A stretch of 64,000 bases of DNA from Gigaspora margarita (lineage: Eukaryota > Glomeromycota > Glomeromycetes > Diversisporales > Gigasporaceae). Every line of letters starts with the position of its first letter. The stretch's first letter is position 1. The stretch covers positions 105,494 through 169,493 of the forward strand of contig WTPW01000424.1 in assembly GCA_009809945.1 (NCBI GenBank), written 5' to 3'. Below are positions 45,530-56,949 of this stretch, piece after piece. The translations under genes and the position numbers were made by a program. Under the pieces are notes generated by a model, which was not told the DNA's origin, did not search any database, and saw only the letters and a list, made by a program, of their open reading frames with translations.

Positions 45530-45735
45530 TGTTATAGTAGAGAGACCTTCTTTTACTTCTAACTATAATAATGACACAGCTACAAGGATCCTTTATCAGT
45601 TTATAGCAGTGTTCAAGAGGCTAGTATAATTTCTTAGTCTGTAAGAAACTATACTCTTCTCTGTAAGTGGTTTGTGATAGTATTTATGTTTTAACAATAG
45701 TTTCTTTATTAATAACATCAGCAAAAAAAACTATG
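45530..45735 (-). other. Putative 5' LTR of the Ty3-like element
   Basis: Starts TG (plus-strand TGTTATAG at 45530) next to the primer-binding site; contains AGGATCC and AAGAAACTATACT also seen at 32440-32690. The far end is not defined. Confidence 0.35.
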
Positions 45736-46439
45736 CATAAACCTCTGCAAGTTTTTACACAGGTGTAAATTTACGTAATATCTACGATTAGTATAAAATA
45801 TTATATAGGGATAATAATTATATAAGTTTATGCTATAGTAACTACAGAGTATTATGCATAAAAGACATCTACTCGTTATTAGTAAAACTTTAAATTGTTA
45901 TAACTTTTTTAAAAAAAATTAAATCAAAAAACCTTCTGACAAATTGATAGATTTTTAGATAAACTATATTTCTGTCAGAGGAATTTTTCTTATTTTTTTA
46001 ATTTTAAGAAAGTTATAAGGCATTAAAATTTATATAAATTCAAAAAATTGGCGTTTAATATAGAAAAAGGAAATCGATTGCACAATAATAAGCCAATCTG
46101 AATTGATTATATAAGTACCCAAAATTGGCACCTATATATATAGATTAGATGTCTTTTACTGTCCTGTACTGTATAAAATTTTATATATTTTTTTTTATTT
46201 ATTATATTTTGAATTTTTAATTATTATATATTTTTTTATTATATATTATAATACATTTTTTACAAAAAAATAATAAAAAAAAACAATAAAAAAAAACAAA
46301 CTCCAAAAAAATGAAATTAAAAAAAAAATCAAAAAAATAATAATATTTTAAATACTTTCGCACTTAATCGTATTTAATTCTATAAAATACTAGCCTAACA
46401 CACTTATTTTCCTCACTCTGCAGTTAGCTATTATTTCCT
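45736..46439. other. AT-rich, no gene; one imperfect hairpin
   Basis: At 45893-46050 an imperfect palindrome (TTATAACTTTTTTAAAAAAA .. TTTAAGAAAGTTATAA). The rest is AT-rich low complexity. Confidence 0.5.
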
Positions 46440-47650
46440 TTTTTTCATATTCGCTTATATTTGCTACTTCTTGCAAAGTGCTAGAGAAGTTAGAGTTGGT
46501 ATTTTTGTAAAGTGCCGGAAGTCAGATTGTTTTCTTGCAAAGTTTCGAAAAAAGTTAGGAATAAATAAAATAAAATAAAATTAAAAAAATAAGTAAAAAA
46601 AAAACAAACAAAAAACAAAATTGTAAGCAAATTAAAAAAAAAATAAATGAAGCCCCAAATTTCCATTTCACAAAGTAAGAGTTCATGTTCTTGCAAATCA
46701 GAAATCATCGAAATCACAGTTTTCGCAAAGTGCTAGAATAAATAAAAAAAATAAAAATTAAAGAAATAAGTAAAAAGAAAACAACAAAAAAAATAGAAAT
46801 GTAAGCAAACTAAAAAAAAAAATAAAAACCCAAATCTCCATTTCTCTGAAGTAAGAGTTCATACCAAAAATTGCTAAAATCAAGTTGTATATATTCTTGC
46901 AAAGTTCTGGAAAAGTTTGGGTTTGCTTGCAAAGTGTCAAAAAAGCCTAAATTATTTTTCTTGCAATGTGCCAGAATAAAATAAATTAATAAAAAAAAAT
47001 AAAAAAAAAACAAAAACAAAAACAAAAAGAACAAAAAACATCAAATAAAAAAATAAATAAAGTACTTATTTTTTTAAAGAGGCATTCTCCAAAATTTAGA
47101 AATTGTTGGTGAAATCAGTATGTTCTTGCAAAGTGTCAGAAGCCTAAGTTGGCTTGCACAAAGTGTCGAAAAGTCGTCAGATTTTTTGCAAAGTACCAAA
47201 AAATTAGGGTTGGTATTTTTTGTAAAAATAAAATAAAAAAATTAAAAAATAATAAATAAAAGAAAAAAATGACAAAACAAAATAAAACTAAATGAAACAA
47301 AATAAAACCAAAAAAAAACAAAACGAAAACAAAAAAACAATGTAAAATTGATAGAAGATCTAAATTTTAAACAAAAAAAAATAAACAAAGATCTAATCTG
47401 ATCTTGTACTATGATCATTGAAACATTTCAAAAATATTAGTCAAATGCGCTCTTGATATGATCCTGGCTACAAATCTACTGATCCAGCTTGGTTGTACTA
47501 CAATTATCAAAACATTTTAAACATTTTGAAAATATTAGTCAAACGCGCTTTTGGTATAATCCAGGCTATAGATTTACTAATCCAGCTTGGTTTCCCAGTT
47601 CTAAAATATTTCAAAAGTATTCGAAATATTTCAAAAATATTAGATCTAAA
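46440..47650. repeat. Low-complexity repeat, right member of the inverted pair
   Basis: Inverted counterpart of 38040-39300, with repeated CTTGCAAAGTGYCRGAA and AAATAAAATAAAATTAAAA blocks and AAACAAAGATCTAATCTGATC. Minus-strand frames of F/L-rich peptides are by-products. Confidence 0.65.
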
Positions 47651-47697
47651 ATATTTTAAGGTTTTTTGAAATATTTTGCAACGTTTTCTTACACACA

Positions 47698-47905
47698 TAA
47701 GAAAATTGTAAATTTATATAAAATTTTTACATAAATTTACAATTTTCTTATACACCATAAGAAAATTGTAAATTTATATAAAATTTTTATGTAAATTTAC
47801 AATTTTCTTATGCATCATAAGAAAATCATAAATTTACGAAAAAATTTTACATAAATTTATAATTTTCTTACATACTATAAGACATAGTAGTTTTATGATT
47901 TTCTT
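47698..47905. repeat. Tandem hairpins of about 62 bp
   Basis: Three units of TAAGAAAATTGTAAATTTA-loop-TAAATTTACAATTTTCTTA followed by a partial fourth, with ACACCA/GCATCA linkers. Each unit is a near-perfect palindrome. Confidence 0.82.
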
Positions 47906-48104
47906 ATATACTATAAAAACTTGCGCAAGATTATGCATATATAAATTTGCTGATGAATAATAAGCAAGAGGGCTATTCCTAGATATCTATTTCTAAAAAA
48001 TCCCTTTTTCAAGATATTTAATAAATATAAATAAAAGTAGGATGTCTTGGTCTAATTTGACTAAAGGAAATTCTGTGTCTTTAAATATATTTTAGAATAA
48101 GCAT

Positions 48105-48211
48105 TATAAGCGTTAATTTACAATGATAAACATTACAATCATCATGAGCGATATAAGAATTATAAGCGATATAATCATTATAAGCAGTATTAGCAGTATA
48201 AGCAGTATAAG
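48105..48211. repeat. TATAAGCAG-type microsatellite, left part
   Basis: Words of 9-10 bp (GCAGTATAA, GCGATATAA, GCATTATAA). The array continues at 51156-51235 after the hAT-like insertion. Confidence 0.75.
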
Positions 48212-49249
48212 TAGTGTTCCTATCGAACTGAACCAAATCAAACTTTACTTAAGTTTGAGTTCAGTTTGATTTTCAAATCAAACTCGGACTCAAACTTTTT
48301 TAAAAATTATGTTTGGTTCGAGTCCGATTTCAAACTAATTTTTTAAGTTCAGTTTGATTTGAAGTTTGGTCCGAAGTTTGCAAACTTGTTCGGGTTCGAT
48401 TAGTATTATAGCTGAAAATGTGCACAAGTTAGATTTTACTATGATAACTGTAGTTTGACTTCTAAACAAAAGTTTTCAGCACGAAATTTTAGGTATATGA
48501 GTATACCTAAATATCAAATATAAAATCCTCTTTCAATTCAGTGATTGACATAACCTGTCACAGATTTGAGCGTGCTAGAAAATTTAGAAATACTCAGTGT
48601 CATGGTTTAATTTGATACCCCAGGATTTTGTGGTGCTGATGTTCGATCAGGATCGGGTGCATCGATGGCATGATCGGAACTTGCATAATGCATGATTTAA
48701 TTAAAAAGCTTAATTGTAGATAGTCTAATGCATGTATCCGGATATATTAATATCCAGGTTTAATATTGTAATATTTAAAGCAAACATTGAATAATAAATG
48801 AGAGGCAGTTCAGTTTAGCTTTGGCTTTAGTAATTTGTCGCCTATACACTAAGTGGTCATTCCTTTACATTGATTAAAGTATCTAATAGTATTGAATCAG
48901 ATGGTGGAGTGCCTAAACGATACTCAAGTCGAATAGCCAAGCGAGTGTAGATCAGGACCACGTAAAAATTTGGATATTATTTATATAAATAATATCCAAA
49001 TTTTTACATGACCCTGGTGTAGATTAATAGTAAAGACCCACGAATACACAGAGGTCTGAGTAACTCCATGACACAAGAACCTGGGTAGACGAAAGTCTAC
49101 TCGCTAATTTCGTTAAAGTATTGGCCTTATACTTTGTGGATAAAGCCATATTTGAAAAAATTCTATGATCAAGTGCATTGTAAAGTGAACGTATAGTTCA
49201 AGTGATACGAAAAGGGAAAGAACATTGTAAGTAAAAGTTTAGTGTATAA

Positions 49250-50935
49250 GTGATAACATTAAACAAAAATAATGGAAGAACCTACTTGGGCGGTAAACGA
49301 AAGAATATGGATGACCATGATCTTTTGGTATTATTGGTCGAAAATATGGTGAAAATAGCGGTTGAAGTCATGAAAAATTTGAAGATAAAGCAAGCAAAGC
49401 GATATCATTATAGCCACGGCTGTGTTACATATGCTGGCGTCCAGGGCATTTGGCTCTATGTTGCCCATCGCAACTATAATCTATGAATAGTGATAGAAAA
49501 TCCCGATTTTTTTAAAAATCCCGCATGGGATCCGCGTGGAATTCGCGGAATCTAGTAGAGTTTCTGAATTTTTCACGATTAATAAAATATATATATATAA
49601 ATCATCACTAGGAATGTAATTTCTCATTAAAATCATAATCATTTCTTATAAGCTTACTGCATTTTATTACAAATATAATGCTTGTATAGATTTTGCCTAC
49701 TTTTAAACCATTTTAATCTTATAATTATTAAATTTATCAATTCAGATTTGTCTTAATTTTATCAATTTATTTTTAAAATATTATTATATTTAAAAATTAA
49801 AATGCCAACAAAACGATAAAATCATATAGCGTATAAAAATTTATAAGTAATCAGGTGCATAACGGGATATAAATGTGCTACTGTAAATTTATAAGTAATA
49901 AGGTTATATACACACAAAATTATAAACGACTCATAAGAAAATAATCGGGCTTATAATTTCTGATCAAATAGTCACTTTAATACTCAATAATAATCAATAA
50001 TAGATTCCCACTTTATTAATAATAACAATTTAAAAATTATATTTCAATATACAGTTTGCGCATTATCTCTATACGTACAGTACGTACGTATATATGTGGA
50101 ACGAAAAACGAATCAAAAGTTAATGCGTGCATAATATTTTTATTTACATCAAATTAAAAATCCCGCGTGAGATCCCACGCAGATCCCGCGCGTTGCCATC
50201 ACTACCTATGAATATGATAAAACGGAAAGATCAGTATAAACATCGAAAGAAGATTTATATAAGGAAAAGAAAAAGGATACAAATCCGGACAATGAAGTCC
50301 GAGATGTAAGAATCTTTGGCGTGATGAAGGGCCATGGTGTTAATATTGAAAAAGATAAATGTAAAAGCGTTGATTCATCATCAAAAATCTGAAATAGGTA
50401 ATGTTGATAGCGTTGAATAAATTGGATAGAAACGAATAAACATAAAGCATTCGTTGATTATCAAGTAACAGCTTACCATGAGTATGATGAAACTGATGTC
50501 AAAAGGAATGAACATAAGTCATTCATCAATTATCAGAAGCTTGTGGGATAGGAGGTACCGATGAAATATATATCGCTGGTGATTGTTATCAAAATGAAAT
50601 CGGTGTTGAAAAAGATGAAAACAAGGTACTTGCCTGGTGCTTGAATATTGATGAAGATGGAAACTTCGGGGAAAATAGCTCAGATGGTAGAGCTGAAGTT
50701 TGTTCTAATGACGGAATTGAAGTTGAAACGAATAAAAAAGAGTTGAAAATGAAGAGAAATGAGTGAAGGTTAGTGGAACGAATGTGGATGCGAACAATAT
50801 GAAGAAAGGTGTGATCGTGATAAACAGTGATGAAAAGGAGTTAAGTAAAAATAATGAAAGGAGTGTGATTATTAGTTCAACAAATAGAGATGAGTTGTCA
50901 TCTGTTCCTGGTTTAGCGCGACAATGTCGCGCAGC
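49250..50935 (+). pseudogene. Sel1-like repeat protein fragment inside a transposon
   Basis: Several stretches match the Sel1-like repeat pattern GxCYxxGxGVxKDxxKAxxW: GDCYQNEIGVEKDENKVLAW (50578-50637), GHGVNIEKDKCKSVDSS (about 50331-50381), ETNKHKAFVDYQVTA and KRNEHKSFINYQKLVG (about 50428-50550). They lie in the same direction but in more than one frame with stops between, so the gene is decayed. The 5' part (49250-49486) and the 3' part (50763-50978, with GTNVDANNMKKGVIVINSDE) may belong to it. It is interrupted by 49488-50204. Sel1-like repeats mediate protein-protein contacts. The repeats are inside the TIRs of a hAT-like element, so gene capture is the simplest reading. Confidence 0.6.
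49488..50204. mobile_element. hAT-like element with CCCGCG codewords, nested
   Basis: TAGTGATAGAAAATCCCG on the left, CGCGTTGCCATCACTA on the right; TSD TCTATGAA/CCTATGAA, 7 of 8. GGGATC and CCGCGTG words sit at both ends, AT-rich centre. Confidence 0.8.
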
Positions 50936-51155
50936 TACTTATTATCAGTATCTCTATCAAACCCGAACAAGTTTGTGAACTTTCAAACTGAACTCGAACC
51001 AAACTATTGGTTATGTTTGAGTCTGGTTTGAGTTCGAAAAATAAAGTTTGGTTCCGGTTTGAGTTTGAAGATCTGCAAAATTTAGAGTTTGAGTCTGGGT
51101 TCGACCGAACTTGAACTCGAACTCTATCGGACTCAAACCGGACATAGGAACACTA

Positions 51156-51243
51156 AGTATAAGTGGTATAAGCAGTATAAGCAGTATAAGCGTTATAAGC
51201 ATTATAAGTGGTATAAATAGTATGAACTATTCTAAATATCTAA
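51156..51243. repeat. TATAAGCAG-type microsatellite, right part
   Basis: Continuation of 48105-48211: GTATAAGTG, GTATAAGCA, GTTATAAGC units, running into the TSD of the next element. Confidence 0.72.
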
Positions 51244-51251
51244 CTTCTCAA

Positions 51252-51537
51252 TAGGGTTTCGCAATTTGATTTGATTTTCAAATATTTGAATCAAATATTT
51301 GATCAAATTCAAATTCAAATTTGATTATATTTGATTTGATCAAATTCAAATCTGACCAAATTTGATTTGATTTGACAAATATTTGATTTGATTTGAAAAT
51401 TACTATTAAAAATTCAAATTCAAATCAAATTCAAATCCAAATATTTGAATCAAATCAAATTCAAATTAGGGTCAATTTGATTTGATCAAATTCAAATTGA
51501 CCCAATATTTGATTTGATTTGAATTTGAGGAACCCTA
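51252..51537. mobile_element. hAT-like MITE with AATTTGATTTGA codewords, 286 bp
   Basis: TAGGGTTTCGCAATTTGA on the left, TTGAATTTGAGGAACCCTA on the right; perfect TSD CTTCTCAA (51244-51251, 51538-51545). The whole element is made of AATTTGA, ATTCAAA and AAATATTTGA words. Confidence 0.88.
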
Positions 51538-51803
51538 CTTCTCAAATAATAATAACAATATATGAAATTTTAAAATATAGAAATAAAATAATAATAATAA
51601 TAAATGTGCTAATAAAATAATATTAACTACTTGTTCTATAACAATATAAACTTTGGATTATATTATACTATAATCTTGTACTAGATAACTGGCAGATTAT
51701 CAATTAAATAATTTTTTTGCATAAAATTAGATAAATCAACTCATTTGATTTATAAATAATAGTGCTTATTAGAGACATGTTCTATAACTGCTATATACTA
51801 TTA

Positions 51804-51954
51804 GAAAAGTGACAAAAATTAAATGATATTTTATAAGGAAAAAGGAATAAAAAATATTGAAATTATATATAGGAACCTGATCAAATCTATATTAAAGAGG
51901 GGAAAGAGGGTAAACCTCTAATAAAAAATAATCAGGTAATTAATAACATGGCCC
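51804..51954. mobile_element. Harbinger-like MITE, old copy
   Basis: GAAAAGTGACAAAAATTAAA on the left, ATTAATAACATGGCCC on the right, TTA on both sides (51801-51803, 51955-51957). Diverged relative of 16806-16956; many G to A changes in its G-rich parts. Confidence 0.75.
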
Positions 51955-51957
51955 TTA

Positions 51958-52959
51958 CTATTTTTATCTAATAAAAATATACCAAGCAAGTACTATATAT
52001 TCTCAAAAATAAGCTACTTTAAAAATAAGCTTATTTTGATCTTTTGAACATATTTATTTAAGAATAGAGAATATATCAATTATTTTTTATATGTTTTTTG
52101 TATTGCTATTTTTTTTTTTAAATATTAAAAAATATTTTATTAAGTAAACTGTTTTAAAAATTAATTAAAAGTTGTATAGTGCAAAATACCTAAAGACTAA
52201 AATTATATAACTTGTTCTATTTTTAAAAATTTATAATGAAATTTGATGTTTTTTGAATTCTGTATTTTGATTAGTTAAAAATTAATTTTTAAAATTAATT
52301 TTTAAATTAATTTTAAAATATTTTAAAATTAACCAAAAGCAGTAAGCCAAAATATGTGACTTGTTCTATTTTGAAGTGATTTTTTATTATAAAATCTAAA
52401 GGCAATATGGTTATAATGATGTTTATTGTATACATGGGCATTATTCTGAATCTTGGTTCAAATTAAGCTTAATTCAGACTGAAAATTGTAATTTTATCTT
52501 TGCATATTATTTTGAGAATTTATGATATATATCAAATAAAATTACTATACTTTTAAACTCTTATAAATTAAAAATATACAATAAGTTTTTAAAAAGTAAA
52601 ACTGCTAAGTTGTAGTAAATTAGTTAAACTACAAAATAGCAGTCTATTTTTTTTGATATAATTTTTATATTAAATATTATTAGCTTTTAAAGTTTGGAAA
52701 GCCTTTAAGTATTTCACATTATAGAATAGGTTTTTTTAATTTTAATGGTAATAAAATCATCAAAATTGGTTAGATATTTATCAAGTTACATATATTAAAA
52801 ATTAAATATTATTTTATTATATGATGATTATATAATATTTAATTGGAAATATAAATTTGACGCATCTGTGACAAGTCATACTCCATGATTTTGACCAATC
52901 AAATTGTACAATTTTATAAAAAAAAATTTTTTAAAAATTAAAAATTTTACTTAGAGAAC
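51958..52959. other. AT-rich stretch with relics of repeat modules
   Basis: No gene. CTCAAAAATAAGCTACTTT at 52002 resembles one end of the mariner-like MITE family; no second end was found. At 52745-52790, GGTAATAAAATCATCAAAATT is a diverged copy of the module described for the Harbinger-like elements. Confidence 0.45.
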
Positions 52960-52968
52960 ACAGAATAT

Positions 52969-53287
52969 GGCTCTGTATTATTTCACCAAAAATCACTTCA
53001 CAGATACCCCATTTCACTGACAAATTATTAACCAACAAGTTCATTTTACTAACAGTTCATTTCACCAAAGCTCATTCTACTAACAAGTTTTTTTCTATAC
53101 AGTACACTAACTTTAACTCTAATTTACCCTGATTCTACCCTAACCCTAATGACAATGACCAGAATTACTTTGTTAGTGAAATGAGCTTCGGTGAAATGAA
53201 CTGTCAGTAAAATGAACTTGTCAGTCAATAATTTGTTAGTGAAATGAGATGTCTGTAAAGTGATTGTTAGTGAAATAATTGCCACCC
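52969..53287. mobile_element. Mutator-like foldback, 9-bp TSD
   Basis: GGCTCTGTATTATTTCAC on the left, GTGAAATAATTGCCACCC on the right; TSD ACAGAATAT at 52960-52968 and 53288-53296. Arms of about 130 bp are rich in TTTCACTAACA/TGTTAGTGAAA words. The loop has TACCCTAACCCTAATGAC. Confidence 0.78.
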
Positions 53288-54203
53288 ACAGAATATCATA
53301 TAATTTTTTTAAAAGAGAAGAGTCCTTATTTATCAAGTTATATATATATATATATAGTATAACTAGTGCTCCTACAGACCGGACTCGAACCGGACTTTAG
53401 TCAAATCTGAGTCTGATCTGATTTTCAGACCAGACTCAGACTTTTATATTCAGATTTTTTAGTCAAGTCTGAGTCTGGTCTGGGACTGGTCCGAAGTCTG
53501 CAAACTGGTCTGAGTCCGAATATATTATATGTATTTTTTGGTGCTGAACTAGTGAATTGACTTGACAAAAAAATTGTTGATCGATGATTGATCCAAAAAA
53601 ATTTTTTTAATCGATCAAAAATCAAGGATGCATGCTTGATCGAGTATGATCGATCAAGCATGTAATTTATGAGCTCGAATGGATATAATCGATCAATCAT
53701 TAAGTCAATCATTGATCGATTATTATAAATTATTGTCATGTAATTGGATAATAACTCCCAGGGTTCTTATCATGCTTTTATATATTTTTTTTTAAATTAA
53801 AATTATTTCATTTTCATTAAATATAATACTTCATTCATTTGTTACCTTTTTCTTTAATTTTCTGCACAGATCTTCAAAAATTTAATAATATGCGCAGATT
53901 ATAAAAAATAATTACAATGTGCTCGTCTAAATATTAAATCTAATTAAATTTTCATATACAAATATTCATATATATTTTAACAATATAATTAATAATAGAA
54001 TTTCTAATATTATCCAGAGGGAAATTTCCCATCACACTTTAACAGTTAAGTAGTTTATTTAAAATATATATTGCATGACAAATTCCCAAAATGTCATTAC
54101 ACGATGAATATAATTAGTCTAACAATAACTATCATATAAATAACTGCCATTGTAAAACCTACTTAAACCTAACCGTTAACCTTACCTAACTTAACACTAA
54201 TAG

Positions 54204-54777
54204 TTATAGGACATGTTCTTAAAAAATGGCCCAAATGTTGTCTATAATAAAAATTATAATAAAAACATATAAATTTACTATAGATATGAGTTAGAAGATT
54301 CTCTTTGATCTAACTTAATAACTTAAAATTAAATTTTTCGGGGATATAGAACAAGGAAAGAAGAAAAAATTGAGCTTAAAAATCAAATTAAAATTATTAT
54401 GAAATACGATAAATTTTAACTTTAGCACATAGACAACCCTTTTTTCTTACAAGATAAGCTACTTTCTTCGACTAAGTAAAGTTGTTCAGAGCATGATTTT
54501 ACATGTACCCATTATCTTAAAATCGGAAAATATTCGCTTTTGGCGAAGTTACATTTTCGTTTTTTGCAAAATCGGTGAAATTTTAATTTGATTTTTAAGC
54601 TCAATTTTTTCTTCTCTCCTTGTTCTATATTCCTGAAAAATTTAATTTTAAGTTATTAAGTTAGATCAAAGAGAATCTTCTAACTCATATCTATAGTAAA
54701 TTTATATGTTTTTATTATAATTTTTATTATAGACAACATTTGGGCCATTTTTTAAGAACATGTCCTATGACTGCTAA
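54204..54777. repeat. Inverted repeat inside the hAT-like element, arms about 205 bp
   Basis: Arms 54204-54410 and 54575-54777: TATAGGACATGTTCTTAAAAA and its complement at the outside, AAATTGAGCTTAAAAATCAAA and its complement near the centre. TTAACCTTACC/TTAACCCTACC-like words flank both arms. Confidence 0.8.
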
Positions 54778-55179
54778 CTGTTAACCCTACCCTAACAAAA
54801 CTAGTCATCGTTCACTATGATACTTCTTCTCTTGCTTTTTCTGACGATGTCATTTTTTAGTATGATAGTGGTATTGTTTCGAACGTTTTGCTTGATAATG
54901 ATTAGTGTAGAGGCAAATCGGTGGATTTCTTAGTGCATGTTTGGTTGCATGCTTTTTTTTGGCAATACCATTAAGTTAAATCAAAACGACAAGTAATGGC
55001 ACCAGCATATGGCAACTCGAAATAAATTTTTTTTTTATTCGATTGTAAACTAGTATTAATGAGTAAAAAGAAATATTTAAATAAAGACATTTAACTTTAT
55101 GAAATAACAAATACAAACCATTATTCGAATTGATACCAAGTAATGTAAAAACGAAATACTCAAAATACACCATGAATCA

Positions 55180-55600
55180 GAGAAAACAATACTCAATACA
55201 CCATAAATTAGCGATACTACCAATGACATAAACGATGGCATCAAAGAAAATATCATTATGTAAAAAAAAAATTATAATACAAGCGCCAGTTAAAGCGAAA
55301 AGACCTTATGATACCAACAGTATCAGCACACTGTGACTTCAAGCGAAATACCACTACAACGCAACCAACAACGACAGCAGCAAATGATTGAAAAAGAAAA
55401 AGTACAGCACAAAAAAAAAGAAATTAGTATACAGGCACCAGTTAAAGTGAAACGATAGCACGACACTAACAGTACAGTACCAGTACACGATTTCAAGCAA
55501 CGCAAAAGTGAATTGGCAACACCAACAAGGATGACGCAAACTAACGACGATACCAGAAAACAATCGAAAGGAAAAGTACAGTACTACTACACAGGAGAAA
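55180..55600. repeat. Degenerate repeat with CACCAGTTAAAG, CGACACTAAC and ACAACG words
   Basis: Two related blocks (about 55280-55420 and 55430-55560) share GCGCCAGTTAAAG/GCACCAGTTAAAG and AGTACAGYAC. The minus-strand frames of cysteine/phenylalanine-rich peptides across them are not recognisable genes. Confidence 0.45.
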
Positions 55601-56086
55601 TTTCGCTATGTAATAAGTGGTAAAAAAAAATAAATTAGTCAAGTAAAAAAAAAAAAATTATGTAAGAAAAAAAATAAATATATCTATATCTTATCTGTGT
55701 AACAAGAAACGAAAATTTCTCCCAGTTAAATGTAGTAATTCTGCGCTTAATTTGTTACTTAATATCAGAATATCACAGAAAATAATGGCGATAATCTGAT
55801 AAATTTAATAATCTTCAAATAGTTTTTTAAAAAAAAAGATATATAATTCAAAAAGAAATGTATAATTGAGCATCTAATTAAAGTGGTAACAAGAGGCCAA
55901 CACATTAATCGATCAATATAATACTTATTTGATCAATCAACATCATCAATTATTGATTGACCTATTGTTGCTCGAGCTTATTAATTGGTACTCGATTATT
56001 GACCTAATCGATCAATGATTGAGCATAATATAATCGAGTCAATACACTATGCTGAACAAGTTTACTTAGTGCATTTTGTTAGAATA

Positions 56087-56949
56087 NNNNNNNNNNNNNN
56101 NNNNNNNNNNNNNNNNNNNNNNNNNNNNNNNNNNNNNNNNNNNNNNNNNNNNNNNNNNNNNNNNNNNNNNNNNNNNNNNNNNNNNNNNNNNNNNNNNNNN
56201 NNNNNNNNNNNNNNNNNNNNNNNNNNNNNNNNNNNNNNNNNNNNNNNNNNNNNNNNNNNNNNNNNNNNNNNNNNNNNNNNNNNNNNNNNNNNNNNNNNNN
56301 NNNNNNNNNNNNNNNNNNNNNNNNNNNNNNNNNNNNNNNNNNNNNNNNNNNNNNNNNNNNNNNNNNNNNNNNNNNNNNNNNNNNNNNNNNNNNNNNNNNN
56401 NNNNNNNNNNNNNNNNNNNNNNNNNNNNNNNNNNNNNNNNNNNNNNNNNNNNNNNNNNNNNNNNNNNNNNNNNNNNNNNNNNNNNNNNNNNNNNNNNNNN
56501 NNNNNNNNNNNNNNNNNNNNNNNNNNNNNNNNNNNNNNNNNNNNNNNNNNNNNNNNNNNNNNNNNNNNNNNNNNNNNNNNNNNNNNNNNNNNNNNNNNNN
56601 NNNNNNNNNNNNNNNNNNNNNNNNNNNNNNNNNNNNNNNNNNNNNNNNNNNNNNNNNNNNNNNNNNNNNNNNNNNNNNNNNNNNNNNNNNNNNNNNNNNN
56701 NNNNNNNNNNNNNNNNNNNNNNNNNNNNNNNNNNNNNNNNNNNNNNNNNNNNNNNNNNNNNNNNNNNNNNNNNNNNNNNNNNNNNNNNNNNNNNNNNNNN
56801 NNNNNNNNNNNNNNNNNNNNNNNNNNNNNNNNNNNNNNNNNNNNNNNNNNNNNNNNNNNNNNNNNNNNNNNNNNNNNNNNNNNNNNNNNNNNNNNNNNNN
56901 NNNNNNNNNNNNNNNNNNNNNNNNNNNNNNNNNNNNNNNNNNNNNNNNN
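56087..56949. other. Assembly gap (863 N)
   Basis: N run. The sequence left of it (GCTGAACAAGTTTACTTAGTGC) recurs at 57342 in the palindrome centre, and the right side starts inside the palindrome arm. All frames through it are meaningless. Confidence 0.98.

Larger units (their letters stand above)
48212..51155. mobile_element. hAT-like element, 2.9 kb, carrying Sel1-like coding remnants
   Basis: TAGTGTTCCTATCGAACTG on the left, GGACATAGGAACACTA on the right, perfect TSD AGTATAAG (48204-48211, 51156-51163) in the TATAAGCAG microsatellite. Subterminal regions (48225-48410, 50970-51145) repeat TTTGAGTTCGAA/CAAACTC-like words. The interior holds non-repeat, less AT-rich sequence with degenerate Sel1-like repeats (50200-50760) and a nested hAT-like element. 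A 25-bp hairpin lies at 48960-49014. No hAT transposase was recognised. Confidence 0.87.
53550..56049. mobile_element. hAT-like element with TTGATCGA codewords, 2.5 kb
   Basis: TAGTGAATTGACTTGAC on the left, AATCGAGTCAATACACTA on the right; perfect TSD TGCTGAAC (53542-53549, 56050-56057), whose uninterrupted target GGTGCTGAACAAG is seen at 57339. Subterminal parts are dense in ATTGATCGAT and TGATCGATC. The interior has a 205-bp inverted repeat (54204-54777) and CAGTTAAAG/ACACTAACAGTA repeats (55280-55560). No transposase. Confidence 0.87.

Noticed and set aside
47698-47905. CRISPR-like array
   Set aside because: Hairpins separated by only a few bases; no spacers or cas genes.
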